A DNA stretch of 64,000 nucleotides, from positions 124,001-188,000 of the forward strand of contig NZ_FXYF01000005.1 in the NCBI RefSeq assembly GCF_900184945.1. Reading direction: 5' to 3'. Made by a program: the position numbers and the translations under genes. The stretch comes from Antarctobacter aquimaris (GTDB taxonomy: Bacteria > Pseudomonadota > Alphaproteobacteria > Rhodobacterales > Rhodobacteraceae). The first letter of the stretch is position 1; each line of letters begins with the position of its first letter. The notes under the pieces were generated by a model, which worked only from the letters and a program-made list of their open reading frames with translations, made no database searches and was not told where the DNA came from. Shown one piece after another: positions 25,639 through 34,269 of the stretch.

Positions 25639-26834
25639 TCTGTTTCCTCCCTGCGGTCCTTGCGGAACGGGCCATAGGCGGTGAGGATCTCGATGTCCTC
25701 ATCGACCGCGCGGCGTTCGGCCTCGAGATAGCGGGCCACCGCCTTGGTGAACCCGGCATCCGCCAGCCAGTGCAACGAATGGGTCTGCCGGGGCAGGTAG
25801 CCGCGGGCAAGCTTGTGTTCGCCCTGGGCGCCTGCCTCGACCGATCTCAGCCGCTGCCCGATCGCAAAGTCTATGGCCTGATAGTAGCATGCTTCGAAGT
25901 GCAGGCAGGGATGATCCTCGGTACAGCCCCAGTAGCGGCCATAAAGTGCCTCGCGGCCGATGAAATTCAGGGCACCCGCCACGTAATGCCCATTCCGGCG
26001 GCACATCACCATGGCGATGTCGTCGCGCAGCGTCGCATGCGCGCGTTCGAAGAATCGCCGTGTCAGGTAGGGGGTGCCCCATTTGCGCGCGCCGGTGTCC
26101 TGGTAGAAGACCCAGAAGGCCTCCCAGTGCTCGGGGTGGATCGCGTCGCCGGTCAGCATCTCGATCTCGCCACCGAAGGATTGCGCGCGTTCGCGTTCCT
26201 TGCGGATGGTCTTGCGCTTGCGCGAGCTGAGCGAGGCGAGGAAGGCGTCGAAGTCGGCGTAGCCGTCGTTGCGCCAGTGGAACTGCTGGGTGGTGCGGCG
26301 CAGGAGGCCCATCTGTTCGCCGGCGATGGCCTCGCCCTCGGTGCAGAAGGTGACATGCAGCGACGACAGGTCGTTGTCGGAGGCCAGTTGCACCGCCGCC
26401 TGCACCAGCGCCGACATGCCCAACGCCTCGTATCCCGGTTTCGTCAGGAAGCGCCGCCCGGTGGCCGGGGTGAAGGGCACGGCGATCTGGAGTTTCGGGT
26501 AGTAGTGACCGCCCGCCCGTTCGAAGGCATGCGCCCAGTTGTGGTCGAAGATGTATTCGCCCTGGCTGTGCGACTTGGCATACAGCGGCGCGACGGCGAC
26601 GGTCTGGCCATCGGCCTCGACCGCGAGGTAGCGCGGATCCCAGCCCGTACCGGTGCCGACCGACCCGCTGTCCTCCAGCGCACTGAGGAAGCGGTGGGTG
26701 GTGAAAGGGTCGATGGGGCGTCCGCCGTCCGCCGTCTCGGGGCAGGCGCAGGCGTCCCAGGCCTCGGGCGCGATCTGGCGCAGCGAGGTCAGGACGTTGA
26801 CGGAAACCGTCGGGGGGGTGCTCTGGTCGGTCAT
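25635..26834 (-). CDS. GNAT-fold acyltransferase, DUF482/FemAB-like
   Basis: A 399-residue cytoplasmic protein. The central part [18 protein letters not shown] is a basic segment shared by the DUF482 family (peptidogalycan biosynthesis-like or FemAB-like). The C-terminal half, with [20 protein letters not shown] and the [15 protein letters not shown] helix, has the second GNAT-like fold. [19 protein letters not shown] is a hallmark segment near the end (written here in parts as GEHKLARGY and HSLHW). The substrate is unknown, and an aminoacyl or acyl transfer is only inferred from the fold. A TTG four codons upstream is possible, but the ATG at 26834 is preferred. Lies between GDPD and phhB in a tight five-gene run. 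Confidence 0.85.
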   Translation of the reverse strand: MTDQSTPPTVSVNVLTSLRQIAPEAWDACACPETADGGRPIDPFTTHRFLSALEDSGSVGTGTGWDPRYLAVEADGQTVAVAPLYAKSHSQGEYIFDHNWAHAFERAGGHYYPKLQIAVPFTPATGRRFLTKPGYEALGMSALVQAAVQLASDNDLSSLHVTFCTEGEAIAGEQMGLLRRTTQQFHWRNDGYADFDAFLASLSSRKRKTIRKERERAQSFGGEIEMLTGDAIHPEHWEAFWVFYQDTGARKWGTPYLTRRFFERAHATLRDDIAMVMCRRNGHYVAGALNFIGREALYGRYWGCTEDHPCLHFEACYYQAIDFAIGQRLRSVEAGAQGEHKLARGYLPRQTHSLHWLADAGFTKAVARYLEAERRAVDEDIEILTAYGPFRKDRREETE

Positions 26835-26868
26835 GGCACCTGTCAATCTGGCCCCCGCCGCGCGGGGT

Positions 26869-27618
26869 TCAAGCGGCGTAGCCTTCGAAGGTCACGTTGT
26901 CGGCGATGCGCCGCGCCTTTGCCTCGTCTGCGGGCGACCGGATCGTCCAGCACAACACATGCAGGCCCCGCGCCTTCTGCGCGGCGACCTCGGGCATGTC
27001 CAGGTCCTTGTGGTCATGGCTGATGAAGCTGGCGCCCGCCTCGGCGAGTCCCGGCATCGCCCGCAGATGGCTGCGGACCGTCGCGGGCAGGGTGGGATAC
27101 TCCAGCGCCTTGAAGGCGCAGGTGGTCAGGCCGCGCGGGATGCCGGGCAGAAGCCGCGCCAGTTCCGCCATGGTATGGGGGTTGAAGGACATCACCGCCA
27201 CCGGTCCGCCGTAGCCGTCCAGCGCCGCGGCCACGGCCCGCTCCAGCGTCCCCACCTTGGGGCCCATGCGGCCGTCCTGGTCCTTGATCTCGATCAGCAG
27301 GGGCACCGCGCCGTTCACGTCGCGCAGCACTTCGGTCAGGGTCGGCACGCCTTCGTGCCCGCCAAGCAGCGGCATGTCGGCCAACTCCGGGACGGTGCGC
27401 TGCTGGATCGGGCCGCGGTGGCCGGTCAGGCGCTTCATGTCATAGTCGTGAAAGACCATCGCGTGATGGTCCTTCGACATCTGGATGTCGATCTCGACGC
27501 CGTAACCGGCCGCGACGGCGGCGCGGACCGCGGCGCGCGAGTTCTCGGGGCGGCCCGGACCGTGCAGGGCGCGGTGGGCGATGGGGCGGTCCAGAAAGAC
27601 CGGCGCAAGCGGAACCAT
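26869..27618 (-). CDS. Glycerophosphodiester phosphodiesterase
   Basis: TIM-barrel hydrolase of 249 residues that releases sn-glycerol 3-phosphate from deacylated phospholipids. The first motif is AHRALHGPGRPENS (14-27), with catalytic His-Arg and Glu-Asn. It carries an insertion compared with the usual HRG...PENT. EIDIQMSKD supplies the metal-binding Glu and Asp, and VFHDYDMKRLTG the second catalytic His. No signal peptide, so it acts in the cytoplasm like UgpQ. Its start overlaps the last base of the RidA gene stop, and the GNAT gene follows 34 nt later. Substrate range is inferred from family. Confidence 0.9.
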   Translation of the reverse strand: MVPLAPVFLDRPIAHRALHGPGRPENSRAAVRAAVAAGYGVEIDIQMSKDHHAMVFHDYDMKRLTGHRGPIQQRTVPELADMPLLGGHEGVPTLTEVLRDVNGAVPLLIEIKDQDGRMGPKVGTLERAVAAALDGYGGPVAVMSFNPHTMAELARLLPGIPRGLTTCAFKALEYPTLPATVRSHLRAMPGLAEAGASFISHDHKDLDMPEVAAQKARGLHVLCWTIRSPADEAKARRIADNVTFEGYAA

Positions 27619-28079
27619 CAGGCGATCTCGAAGATGCCCTCGATTTCGACCGCGACGCCCAGCGGCAGGATCGCGCCCACGGCCGAACGCGCGTGCCGGC
27701 CGGCGTCGCCGAGGATCTCGACCAGCGTGTCGGAGGCGCCGTTGATGACCTTGGGGTGATCGGTGAAATCGGGTGTCGAATTGACGAAGCCGGTCAGCTT
27801 GACCACCCGCTTGAGACGGCTGAGATCGCCGCCGCAGGCCGCCTTGACCTGCGCCAGCAGGCTCAGCGCGCAGCGCTGGGCGGCGGCGGCGCCGTCCTCG
27901 ACGCTCATGTTGTCGCCCAGCCGGCCCTTGATCAGCCCCTCGGCGTTCATGCTGATCTGGCCCGAGACGTAGACCGTGCTGCCCGAGATCACGAAAGGCA
28001 CGTAGTTGGCGGCGGGGGCCGGGGCGTCGGGCAGGGTCAGGCCCAGCGCGGCCAGGCGCGAGTCGATGGCGTTGGTCAT
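27618..28079 (-). CDS. RidA family protein (YjgF/YER057c/UK114)
   Basis: A 153-residue protein of the chorismate-mutase-like RidA fold; the best known member hydrolyses reactive enamine/imine intermediates of amino acid metabolism. YVPFVISGSTVYVSGQISMNAEG and HARSAVGAILPLGVAVEIEG (written in the family as xRSAVG...LP...EIE) include the conserved Arg in HARSAVG. This branch is longer than the 128-residue archetype and matches the alphaproteobacterial subgroup with an N-terminal SRLAALGLTLP segment. The start at 28079 is preceded by GAGGGAGCATACC. First gene of the run RidA-GDPD-GNAT-phhB. Confidence 0.92.
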   Translation of the reverse strand: MTNAIDSRLAALGLTLPDAPAPAANYVPFVISGSTVYVSGQISMNAEGLIKGRLGDNMSVEDGAAAAQRCALSLLAQVKAACGGDLSRLKRVVKLTGFVNSTPDFTDHPKVINGASDTLVEILGDAGRHARSAVGAILPLGVAVEIEGIFEIA

Positions 28080-28140
28080 GGTATGCTCCCTCGGGTTTGC
28101 GCGCAGGCTAGCGGCGGCGCGACAGGGGCGCAAGCACCGG

Positions 28141-29331
28141 CTAGAGGTCGCCCGCCCGCCGCCGCGCCGCGCGGTCGGACCAGATCAGCACGCCCAGTGC
28201 CGCCAGCACCACCACCGCCGCCACCGGGCCCAGCGCCAGCGGTCCGCCCGTGGCCATCACCAGGCCGCCGACGGCGGAGCCTGCCGCGATGCCGATGTAG
28301 ATCGAGGCGGCGTGCAGCGCCATCAGCACCGAGCCCAGTTCCGGCGCCAGCGACACCAGGCGCAGCTGCTGCGACGGCGAGAAACACCAGCCGACAAGGG
28401 ACCAGAAGAACACGAAGCCCAACAGCAGCGCGCCCGGCACCGGCAGCAGGGCGAACAGCGGCAGGCAGGCGGCTTCGACGACGCAAATCAGAACCAGGCT
28501 GCGCGCCGGGCCCAGCCGGTCGGCCATGCGCCCGCCGACGATGTTGCCGATCGGCGCGCCGATGCCGAACAGCAGCAGCGCCAGGCTGATGCCGTCGCGG
28601 CCATAGCCCATGGTCTGCGACAGCAGCGGCGGCAGGTAGGTGTAGACCACGTAGAGCGCGCCGATGAAGACCGCGGTGAACCCCACCGTCGCCAGCGCCA
28701 CCGGGTCGCGCAGCACGCGCCCGAGGTCGGCCAGCGAGACCGGAGAGAACCGCAGCCCCGCGGGCACCCGCGTCCAGACCAGCCAGATGCAGGGCAGCGC
28801 CATGGTGGTGACCAGGCCAAAGACGCTGCGCCAGCCAAAGGTGTAGGCGATCCAGCTGCCCACCGGCACGCCCGCCACCTGGCTCAGCGTGATGCCCAGA
28901 AAGACCGAGGCCAGCGCCTGCCCGCGCTTGTCCGGCGGGGCCAGAGCGGCGGCGATGGCCAGCGCCACGGGCGACACCATGCCCGCCCCCGCCGCCGCCG
29001 CGATCCGCGCCGGGTAGAGCAGCCCCAGCCCCGGCGACAGCGCCGCGACCAGCGTCGCCAGCGCAAAGACCGTCAGCCCCAGCGCCAGCACCCGGCGCCG
29101 CCCGACGCTGCCGGTCAGCGCCACCAGCACCGGCGAGGTGACGGCGTAGGCCACCGAGTAGACCGTCAGCAGCGCGCCGACCGAGGTCACCGGCACGGCC
29201 AGGCCCTCGGCCATCGGCTCCAGCATCCCGACAAGCGCAAAGGCCCCCATGCCGATGACGAAGTTGCAGGTGGCAAGGATCAGGTAGAGGCCGCGCGGGT
29301 CGCTGGACGTGTCCGCGCGCACGGGGCGCAT
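28141..29331 (-). CDS. MFS transporter (DHA1-like)
   Basis: Inner-membrane carrier of 396 residues with twelve predicted helices in two halves. The loop after helix 2 reads GSVGRRRVLALGL, a variant of the MFS signature, and helix 5 carries GVPVGSWIAYTFGWRSVF, the antiporter motif C region common in drug/proton antiporters (DHA1). The loop between helices 6 and 7 is basic. Substrate unknown; arabinose or drug efflux carriers of the AraJ type are close in layout. Ends in a basic cytoplasmic tail (SDRAARRRAGDL). It starts 13 nt downstream of map, so the two are co-transcribed. Confidence 0.9.
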   Translation of the reverse strand: MRPVRADTSSDPRGLYLILATCNFVIGMGAFALVGMLEPMAEGLAVPVTSVGALLTVYSVAYAVTSPVLVALTGSVGRRRVLALGLTVFALATLVAALSPGLGLLYPARIAAAAGAGMVSPVALAIAAALAPPDKRGQALASVFLGITLSQVAGVPVGSWIAYTFGWRSVFGLVTTMALPCIWLVWTRVPAGLRFSPVSLADLGRVLRDPVALATVGFTAVFIGALYVVYTYLPPLLSQTMGYGRDGISLALLLFGIGAPIGNIVGGRMADRLGPARSLVLICVVEAACLPLFALLPVPGALLLGFVFFWSLVGWCFSPSQQLRLVSLAPELGSVLMALHAASIYIGIAAGSAVGGLVMATGGPLALGPVAAVVVLAALGVLIWSDRAARRRAGDL

Positions 29332-29344
29332 ATGCGGACCGCTG

Positions 29345-30154
29345 TCAGTAGGTCGGGTGGAACTTGCCCGCCGGGGAGGGTGTGAAGATCTCGACCCCGT
29401 CCGCCGTCACGCCCACCGAATGTTCGAACTGCGCCGACAGCGACTTGTCCCGCGTCACGGCGGTCCAGTCATCGGCCAGCACCTTGGTTTCCGGGCGGCC
29501 CAGGTTCACCATCGGCTCGATGGTGAAGAACATGCCCGGTTCCAGCACCGGGCCGGTGCCCTGGCGGCCATAGTGCAGCACGTTGGGCGGCGCGTGGAAC
29601 ACCTGGCCCAGCCCGTGGCCGCAGAAATCGCGCACCACCGACATGCGGTTGGCCTCGACAAAGCTCTGGATGGCATAGCCGATGTCGCCGAAGGTGTTGC
29701 CGGGGCGGACCGCCTCGATACCCTTCATCAGGGCGTCATGCGTGACCTCGATCAGCCGCTCGGCCTTGCGCGCCAGCTTGCCCGCGACATACATCCGCGA
29801 GGTGTCGCCAAACCAGCCGTCGACGATCACCGTCACGTCGATGTTCAGGATGTCGCCGTCCTTCAGCTTCTTGTCGCCGGGGATGCCGTGACAGACGACG
29901 TGGTTGACGCTGATGCAGCTTGCGTGCTGGTAGCCCTTGTAACCGATGGTGGCCGAGGTGGCCCCCTCTTCGGCGACGCGGCGCTCGATGTAGCGGTCGA
30001 TCTCGGCCGTGGTCTGACCGGGCACCACAAGCTCGGCCACCTCGTCGAGAAGTTGCGCGGCCAGCCGCCCCGCGACCCGCATGCCTTCGAAATCGGCGGG
30101 ATCGTGGATGCGGATTCCGTCGCGGGTTACCCTATGGCCTGCCTTGTCTTTCAC
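29345..30154 (-). CDS. map: Methionine aminopeptidase, type I
   Basis: Cytoplasmic metalloenzyme of 269 residues that removes the initiator Met from new proteins. The five metal ligands can be placed: Asp in NIDVTVIVDGWFGDTS (two Asp), His in FCGHGLGQVFH, Glu in FFTIEPMVNLG and Glu in QFEHSVGVT. The conserved HVVCHGIPGD block precedes them. Length and motif order are normal for type I enzymes. A divergent 200-nt gap upstream separates it from a secreted-protein gene on the plus strand. The MFS gene follows in the same direction. Confidence 0.95.
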   Translation of the reverse strand: MKDKAGHRVTRDGIRIHDPADFEGMRVAGRLAAQLLDEVAELVVPGQTTAEIDRYIERRVAEEGATSATIGYKGYQHASCISVNHVVCHGIPGDKKLKDGDILNIDVTVIVDGWFGDTSRMYVAGKLARKAERLIEVTHDALMKGIEAVRPGNTFGDIGYAIQSFVEANRMSVVRDFCGHGLGQVFHAPPNVLHYGRQGTGPVLEPGMFFTIEPMVNLGRPETKVLADDWTAVTRDKSLSAQFEHSVGVTADGVEIFTPSPAGKFHPTY

Positions 30155-30357
30155 GTGTCGTCCTTCGGTGGTTTTTGGTTATTTAGCCGCCTTGCGCGGG
30201 TTTTGCCAGTAGCTGCGGCATGACGCGGGCGCCGTGCCGCCCTGCCCACGCGGCAAGACCGGACCCTGCGCCGCAGCACTGCCGGCCCTCAAACGTTTCC
30301 AGGGCGGGGCAAAGCCGCTAGGCTGACCGGAGAGATTTACAAGAGGAAGATTGTCCC

Positions 30358-31014
30358 ATGACCCTGTTGCCGTTCCTGCGTTTTGCCGCGCTTGGCGCCA
30401 GCCTTGCCCTCGCCGCCCCCGCGCTGGCCGAGGACGCCGCCTGCCGCGCGCGCATCAAGGCGATGTTCGACGGCGGCCCGCTGGACCCCTTCGTCCGCCC
30501 GCCGCACCGCGTCACCAATACCGTGCTCAGCCCCGAAGGCGACATGCGCTACCAGTACCTGGCGATCTGGGACAGCCCGGCGCGCAGCATCGGCGGCGTG
30601 CTGGGATCGGGAACATTCGCGCTGATCGTCGAGGGCGACAGCTGGACCGGACCCGACCCCGAGGGCCCCTGGACCGCCGCCCCCAACATGCTGCCCGACG
30701 ACTACGACGGCTTGCAGCGCCGCCAGCACGCCGAGTCGCGCGAGAACCTGACAGACCCCGCCTGCCTCGGCACGGTCACGGTGGACGACACCGCCTACGA
30801 GGCGGTCAGCTACGTCACCCGCACGGACCCCGACCCGGACAGCGGCGCCTGGTTCGGCGCGCGCAACACCGTCTACCTCGATCCCGAAACGCAGCGCGTC
30901 CAGCGCTGGGAGATGACCGATTTCACCAGTTCCTTTGCCCCGGAGCTGTCCAGGGACATCCACGTTCAGGTCTTTTCCTACGACGACCCGATGACCATCA
31001 CGCGGCCCGAGTAG
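30358..31014 (+). CDS. Hypothetical periplasmic protein
   Basis: A 218-residue protein with a clear signal peptide (MTLLPFLRFAALGASLALAAPALAEDA, cleavage after ALA). The mature part is acidic, with single Cys residues near the start (DAACRARI) and the middle (DPACLGTV) that could pair. YLDPETQRVQRWEMTDF suggests a beta-rich fold of the kind that reads out as a lipid- or metabolite-binding periplasmic protein, but I recognise no family. AAGAGGA lies about 10 nt before the start. Its neighbour downstream is a histidine phosphatase gene on the same strand, 66 nt away. Confidence 0.8.
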   Translation: MTLLPFLRFAALGASLALAAPALAEDAACRARIKAMFDGGPLDPFVRPPHRVTNTVLSPEGDMRYQYLAIWDSPARSIGGVLGSGTFALIVEGDSWTGPDPEGPWTAAPNMLPDDYDGLQRRQHAESRENLTDPACLGTVTVDDTAYEAVSYVTRTDPDPDSGAWFGARNTVYLDPETQRVQRWEMTDFTSSFAPELSRDIHVQVFSYDDPMTITRPE

Positions 31015-31080
31015 CGCCGACCGGGGGTTTCCCTCGGCGCGGCGGCGGCGTATCAGCGCCGCGCGCAGAGGAGAAACGGC

Positions 31081-31740
31081 ATGTCGTTCATCACGCTGGT
31101 CCGCCACGGACAGGCCAATTCCAGCGCCCGCGACGAGACGGGCTATGACCGGCTGAGCGATCTCGGCTGGCAGCAATCGCGCTGGCTGGGCGGATACTTC
31201 AGCCAGACTGGCGAGAAATTCGCCCGCGTCTACCACGGCACCCTGCGCCGCCACCGCGAAACGCTGGAGGGGATCGCGCCCGCCAGCCTGACTGAGCCGG
31301 TCGAGGACGCGCGTCTCAATGAACTGGCCTATTTCCACATGGCGCAACTGCTGCACCAGCAGCACGGCATCGCCGTGCCCAACGACCGCGAAGGCTTTGT
31401 CCGCCACCTGCCGCTGCTCTACACCCACTGGCGCGAAGGGCGGCTGGAGGGCGCGCCGGAAAGCTGGGACAGCTTCGAGACCCGCGTGCGCGAGGTGCTG
31501 CACGAGATCGCCAAAGGGGACGGCCGCGCGCTGGTGGTGACCTCGGGCGGGCTGATCGGCATGGCGATGCGGCTGGTGATGCGGCTCGACCTCCAGGCCA
31601 TGGCGCACGCCTGCCTGGCGGTCGAGAACAGCTCGCTCCACCGCATCCAGCCGCTGTCGACCGGCCTCGCGCTGACCCAGTTCAACGCCCTCCCCCACCT
31701 CGACACGCCCGACCGTCAACACGCCCGCAGCCACCTGTGA
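31081..31740 (+). CDS. Histidine phosphatase (phosphoglycerate mutase-like) family protein
   Basis: Cytoplasmic phosphatase of 219 residues. The catalytic RHG motif is in ITLVRHGQANSS (about 4-15), whose His forms the phosphohistidine. The second Arg is in YHGTLRRHRETLEGI, the proton-donor Glu region in RLNELAYFHM and the second His-containing motif in LVVTSGGLIGMAMRL; here the usual GH pair is GG, so one of the four pocket residues differs. LEGAPESWDSFETRV matches the family middle. Substrate unknown; sugar phosphates are common in the family. An AT-rich double hairpin starts 5 nt past the stop. Confidence 0.87.
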   Translation: MSFITLVRHGQANSSARDETGYDRLSDLGWQQSRWLGGYFSQTGEKFARVYHGTLRRHRETLEGIAPASLTEPVEDARLNELAYFHMAQLLHQQHGIAVPNDREGFVRHLPLLYTHWREGRLEGAPESWDSFETRVREVLHEIAKGDGRALVVTSGGLIGMAMRLVMRLDLQAMAHACLAVENSSLHRIQPLSTGLALTQFNALPHLDTPDRQHARSHL

Positions 31741-31745
31741 GGGCA

Positions 31746-31792
31746 AAATTTCCGACCCGGAAATTTGCAAGAATTTTGATAAAAATTCTTGC
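31746..31792. terminator. Two adjacent AT-rich hairpins after the phosphatase gene
   Basis: AAATTTCCG-ACC-CGGAAATTT (31746-31766) is followed without a gap by GCAAGAATTTT-GATA-AAAATTCTTGC (31767-31792, 11-bp stem). Their A/T content is far above the surrounding DNA. They lie between a phosphatase gene and a secreted-protein gene on the same strand. Terminator or RNA-stabilising function is inferred; there is no long T run. Confidence 0.65.
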
Positions 31793-31840
31793 GCCCGGCC
31801 CCGGCCGGCGGTTCTGTGCAGCCAAACCGCAGGAGGACCG

Positions 31841-32311
31841 ATGACTCGTCTCCCGACCCGCGCCAAGGCCTTCGGCCTGTGCCTAGTCCTGATCGCGCCA
31901 CCCGCCTTTGCCGCCGATGTCTGCCACCAGATCGACGCCCGTGCCGGCTGGCAGGTGGCGGAGTTCCCGCCCGGCCTCGTCCAGGACATCCGCAGCACCG
32001 GTTTCTGGTCGGTCCAGCCGGGGCTGGACCCGGCGGGCACCCAGGGCCATGGCGGGTTGGACGGCAAGGGACTGGAGGACCGCCGCGAATCCCGCCCCCA
32101 CCTGGAGGCTTTCTATGGCGCCCTGCTGGTGCGCTTCGAGGTGGCGGGGGCCGCGCGCACCATGGACTGGGCGCGCTTTCACGGCGCGATCCGGCAGGCC
32201 GGGACCTTCAACATGAATCTTGGCCGGATCGAATTCCGCATCAACGAGGGAGACGCCGTGCTCGACGACAACACCGGCGTCCTGACCGTCTGCTTCCGCT
32301 ACGCGGACTGA
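31841..32311 (+). CDS. Hypothetical secreted protein
   Basis: A 156-residue protein with a signal peptide (MTRLPTRAKAFGLCLVLIAPPAFAADV, cleavage after AFA). The mature part has Cys near its start (DVCHQIDARAGWQV) and near its end (VCFRYAD), which suggests one disulfide closing the domain. The pattern GWQVAEFPPGLVQDIRSTGFW and IEFRINEGDAVLDDNTG suggests a beta-sandwich. I do not recognise a family. The 3-prime end faces the CoA-transferase gene and a minus-strand copy of the composite element. Confidence 0.75.
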   Translation: MTRLPTRAKAFGLCLVLIAPPAFAADVCHQIDARAGWQVAEFPPGLVQDIRSTGFWSVQPGLDPAGTQGHGGLDGKGLEDRRESRPHLEAFYGALLVRFEVAGAARTMDWARFHGAIRQAGTFNMNLGRIEFRINEGDAVLDDNTGVLTVCFRYAD

Positions 32312-32343
32312 CCGCGCGACGAGAACGCGCTGCGCTCCGTCCA

Positions 32344-32424
32344 GGCTTCTTTGGTTTCAAAAATACCTCGGGGGTGAATTGGTTCCGGACAAGGTCCGGG
32401 ACCAAGAGGGGGCAGCGCCCCCTC
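32344..32424 (-). repeat. Composite downstream element, copy 2 (after the CaiB-type gene)
   Basis: Read on the minus strand: GC hairpin GAGGGGGC-GCT-GCCCCCTC-like (32424-32406), a 12-bp stem TTGGTCCCGGAC with GTCCGGAACCAA (32405-32379, one G-T pair), then the tail CCCCCGAGGTATTTTTG...CAAAGAAGCC (32374-32344). Same order as the other copies and in the direction of the gene it follows, whose stop is 12 nt away. Confidence 0.75.
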
Positions 32425-32435
32425 CCAACCCGCCC

Positions 32436-33563
32436 TCAGCCCTGCGCCGCGCCCAGCCTGGGGGCCGCCCGCTCCAGCACCAGCTCCGCGTCCGAGAATC
32501 GGAACGGCGACCGCACACCGGAAATCCCCTCGGGCGCGATCCGCAACCCGCGTGCGACGACCTGCGGATCGGCAAAGACCTCGGCCATGTCGTTGATCGG
32601 CCCGGCGGGCACGCCCTCGGCCTCGCAGGCGGCCAGCAGATCCGCCTTGGTGCGCTGCCGCGTCGCGGCCGTCAGCCGGGCGATCATCGCCTCGCGGTTG
32701 GCGATCCGGTCGGCGTTGGAGGCATAGTCCGGCGCCTCGGCCATGTCGGCCAGCCCCAGCAGGCGGCACAGGCGGCGGTACTGGCCGTCGTTGCCGGTGG
32801 CGATGATGATGTGGCCGTCGGCGCAGTCGAACACCTGGTAGGGCGTCAGGTTGGGGTGATAGTTGCCGGTCCGCCCCGGCGGCGTGCCGGTACTGAGGTA
32901 GTTCAGCGCCTGGTTCGCCATGGCCGCGACGGCGCAGTCCAGCAGCGCCATGTCGACGTGCTGGCCCTTGCCGGTCCGCTCGCGCTGGTGCAGCGCGGCG
33001 AGGATGCCGGCGACCGAGTAGAGCCCGGTGAACAGGTCGGTGATCGCCACGCCGGCGCGCTGCGGCTGGCCGTCCGGGTCGCCGGTGATCGACATGAAAC
33101 CGGACATGCCCTGGATGATGTAGTCATAGCCCGCGCGGTGGGCATAGGGCCCGTCCTGGCCGAAGCCGGTGATCGAGCAGTAGATCAGCCGCGGGTTCAC
33201 CTGCGACAGCGACGCGTAGTCCAGCCCGTATTTCGCCAGCCCGCCGACCTTGAAGTTCTCGATCAGGATGTCGGCCCCGGCGACCAGGTCGCGCATCCGC
33301 GCCTGGCCTTCGGCGGACGACAGGTCCACCACCTCGGAGCGTTTGCCCCGGTTGCAGGAATGGAAATAGGAGGCCGACCGGTCGCCCTCCCGTTCGATGA
33401 ACGGCGGCCCCCATTGCCGGGTGTCGTCGCCCTGCGGCGCCTCGACCTTTATGACCTCGGCGCCCAGATCGGCCAGCGTCTGACCGGCCCAGGGGCCGGC
33501 CAGGATGCGTGCCAGTTCGATCACCCTGACCCCTTCGAGAGGGCCGCGCGGAGCCGAGGTCAT
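32436..33563 (-). CDS. CaiB/BaiF family (family III) CoA transferase
   Basis: CoA transferase of 375 residues, interlocked dimers in the family. The start PLEGVRVIELARILAGPWAGQTLADLGAEVIKVE is diagnostic (given here as RVIELARILAGPW and LADLGAEVIKVE). The Asp that forms the acyl anhydride is in AGYDYIIQGMSGFMSITG (about residue 165-170). IENFKVGGLAKYGLDY and SITGFGQDGPYAHRAG also match. Substrates in the family include carnitine, formate/oxalate and dicarboxylic acids; nothing local defines one. Its start overlaps the DsbA-like gene stop (ATGA), which may be coincidental. Downstream lies the composite element. Confidence 0.92.
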   Translation of the reverse strand: MTSAPRGPLEGVRVIELARILAGPWAGQTLADLGAEVIKVEAPQGDDTRQWGPPFIEREGDRSASYFHSCNRGKRSEVVDLSSAEGQARMRDLVAGADILIENFKVGGLAKYGLDYASLSQVNPRLIYCSITGFGQDGPYAHRAGYDYIIQGMSGFMSITGDPDGQPQRAGVAITDLFTGLYSVAGILAALHQRERTGKGQHVDMALLDCAVAAMANQALNYLSTGTPPGRTGNYHPNLTPYQVFDCADGHIIIATGNDGQYRRLCRLLGLADMAEAPDYASNADRIANREAMIARLTAATRQRTKADLLAACEAEGVPAGPINDMAEVFADPQVVARGLRIAPEGISGVRSPFRFSDAELVLERAAPRLGAAQG

Positions 33564-34231
33564 TCCGCCAGCTTGGCGTCCAGGATGGCCGCGAATTCCT
33601 CGTAGCTCATGTTCTTGTAGGTGGTGCCGTCGATCACGAAGCTGGGGGTCGATTCGATGCCGTGCTCGGCGGCGTTGGCCTGGAACCAGGCCACCAGCGC
33701 GCCGATCTTGGCGCTGTCGCCCAGGCAGGCCTCGATCTGGTCGCCCTCCATGCCGGCCAGCCGGCCGATCTTGCGCAGTTCGTCCACGATGGCCCCGTCA
33801 GACCCGGCGCGCGCCCAGTCCTTCTGGCCCTTGTAGATCAGGTCGGTGATGCCAAAGAACTTTTCCGGACCGCCGCAGCGCGCGATGAGCGAGGCCCAGA
33901 GCCCGAACTTGTCGAAATAGACCTCGCGGTAGACAAAGCGGACCTTGCCGGTGTCGATGTAGTTTTCCGTCAGCCTGGGGATCAGGTTGGCATGGGCGGT
34001 CGCGCAATGCGGGCAGGTGTAGGAGGCGTATTCGATCACCTCGACCTTGGCGTCTTCGCTGCCCTTGACCATCTCGACGATCGACGCGGTATCGGGTTCG
34101 GCCGTCTGCGCCAGAGCCACGCCCGGCACCGCGAACTGCGACACACCCGGCGCGGACGCCTGCGTCATGTACCATGCGCCGCCGCCAATCAGGGTCAGGG
34201 CCGCCGCAGCAGCGGGAAGGATCCATTTCAT
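33560..34231 (-). CDS. DsbA/DsbG-like thioredoxin-fold protein, exported
   Basis: Periplasmic thiol oxidoreductase of 223 residues with an N-terminal membrane/signal segment (MKWILPAAAAALTLIGGGAWYM). The active site is TCPHC (near residue 78-82), as in DsbA, with the cis-Pro loop in ESTPSFVIDG. Two further Cys (ARCGGPEKF and EACLGDS) lie in the helical insertion and could form a structural disulfide. The family name DsbA (thioredoxin_4) fits. Frame is open 14 codons upstream, but the ATG at 34231 gives the normal start. The CoA-transferase gene starts at its stop, and DciA precedes it by 38 nt. Confidence 0.9.
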   Translation of the reverse strand: MKWILPAAAAALTLIGGGAWYMTQASAPGVSQFAVPGVALAQTAEPDTASIVEMVKGSEDAKVEVIEYASYTCPHCATAHANLIPRLTENYIDTGKVRFVYREVYFDKFGLWASLIARCGGPEKFFGITDLIYKGQKDWARAGSDGAIVDELRKIGRLAGMEGDQIEACLGDSAKIGALVAWFQANAAEHGIESTPSFVIDGTTYKNMSYEEFAAILDAKLAE

Positions 34232-34269
34232 GTCGTTCGCCTTTGTTACTGAATGTCGTGAACGCGGGA

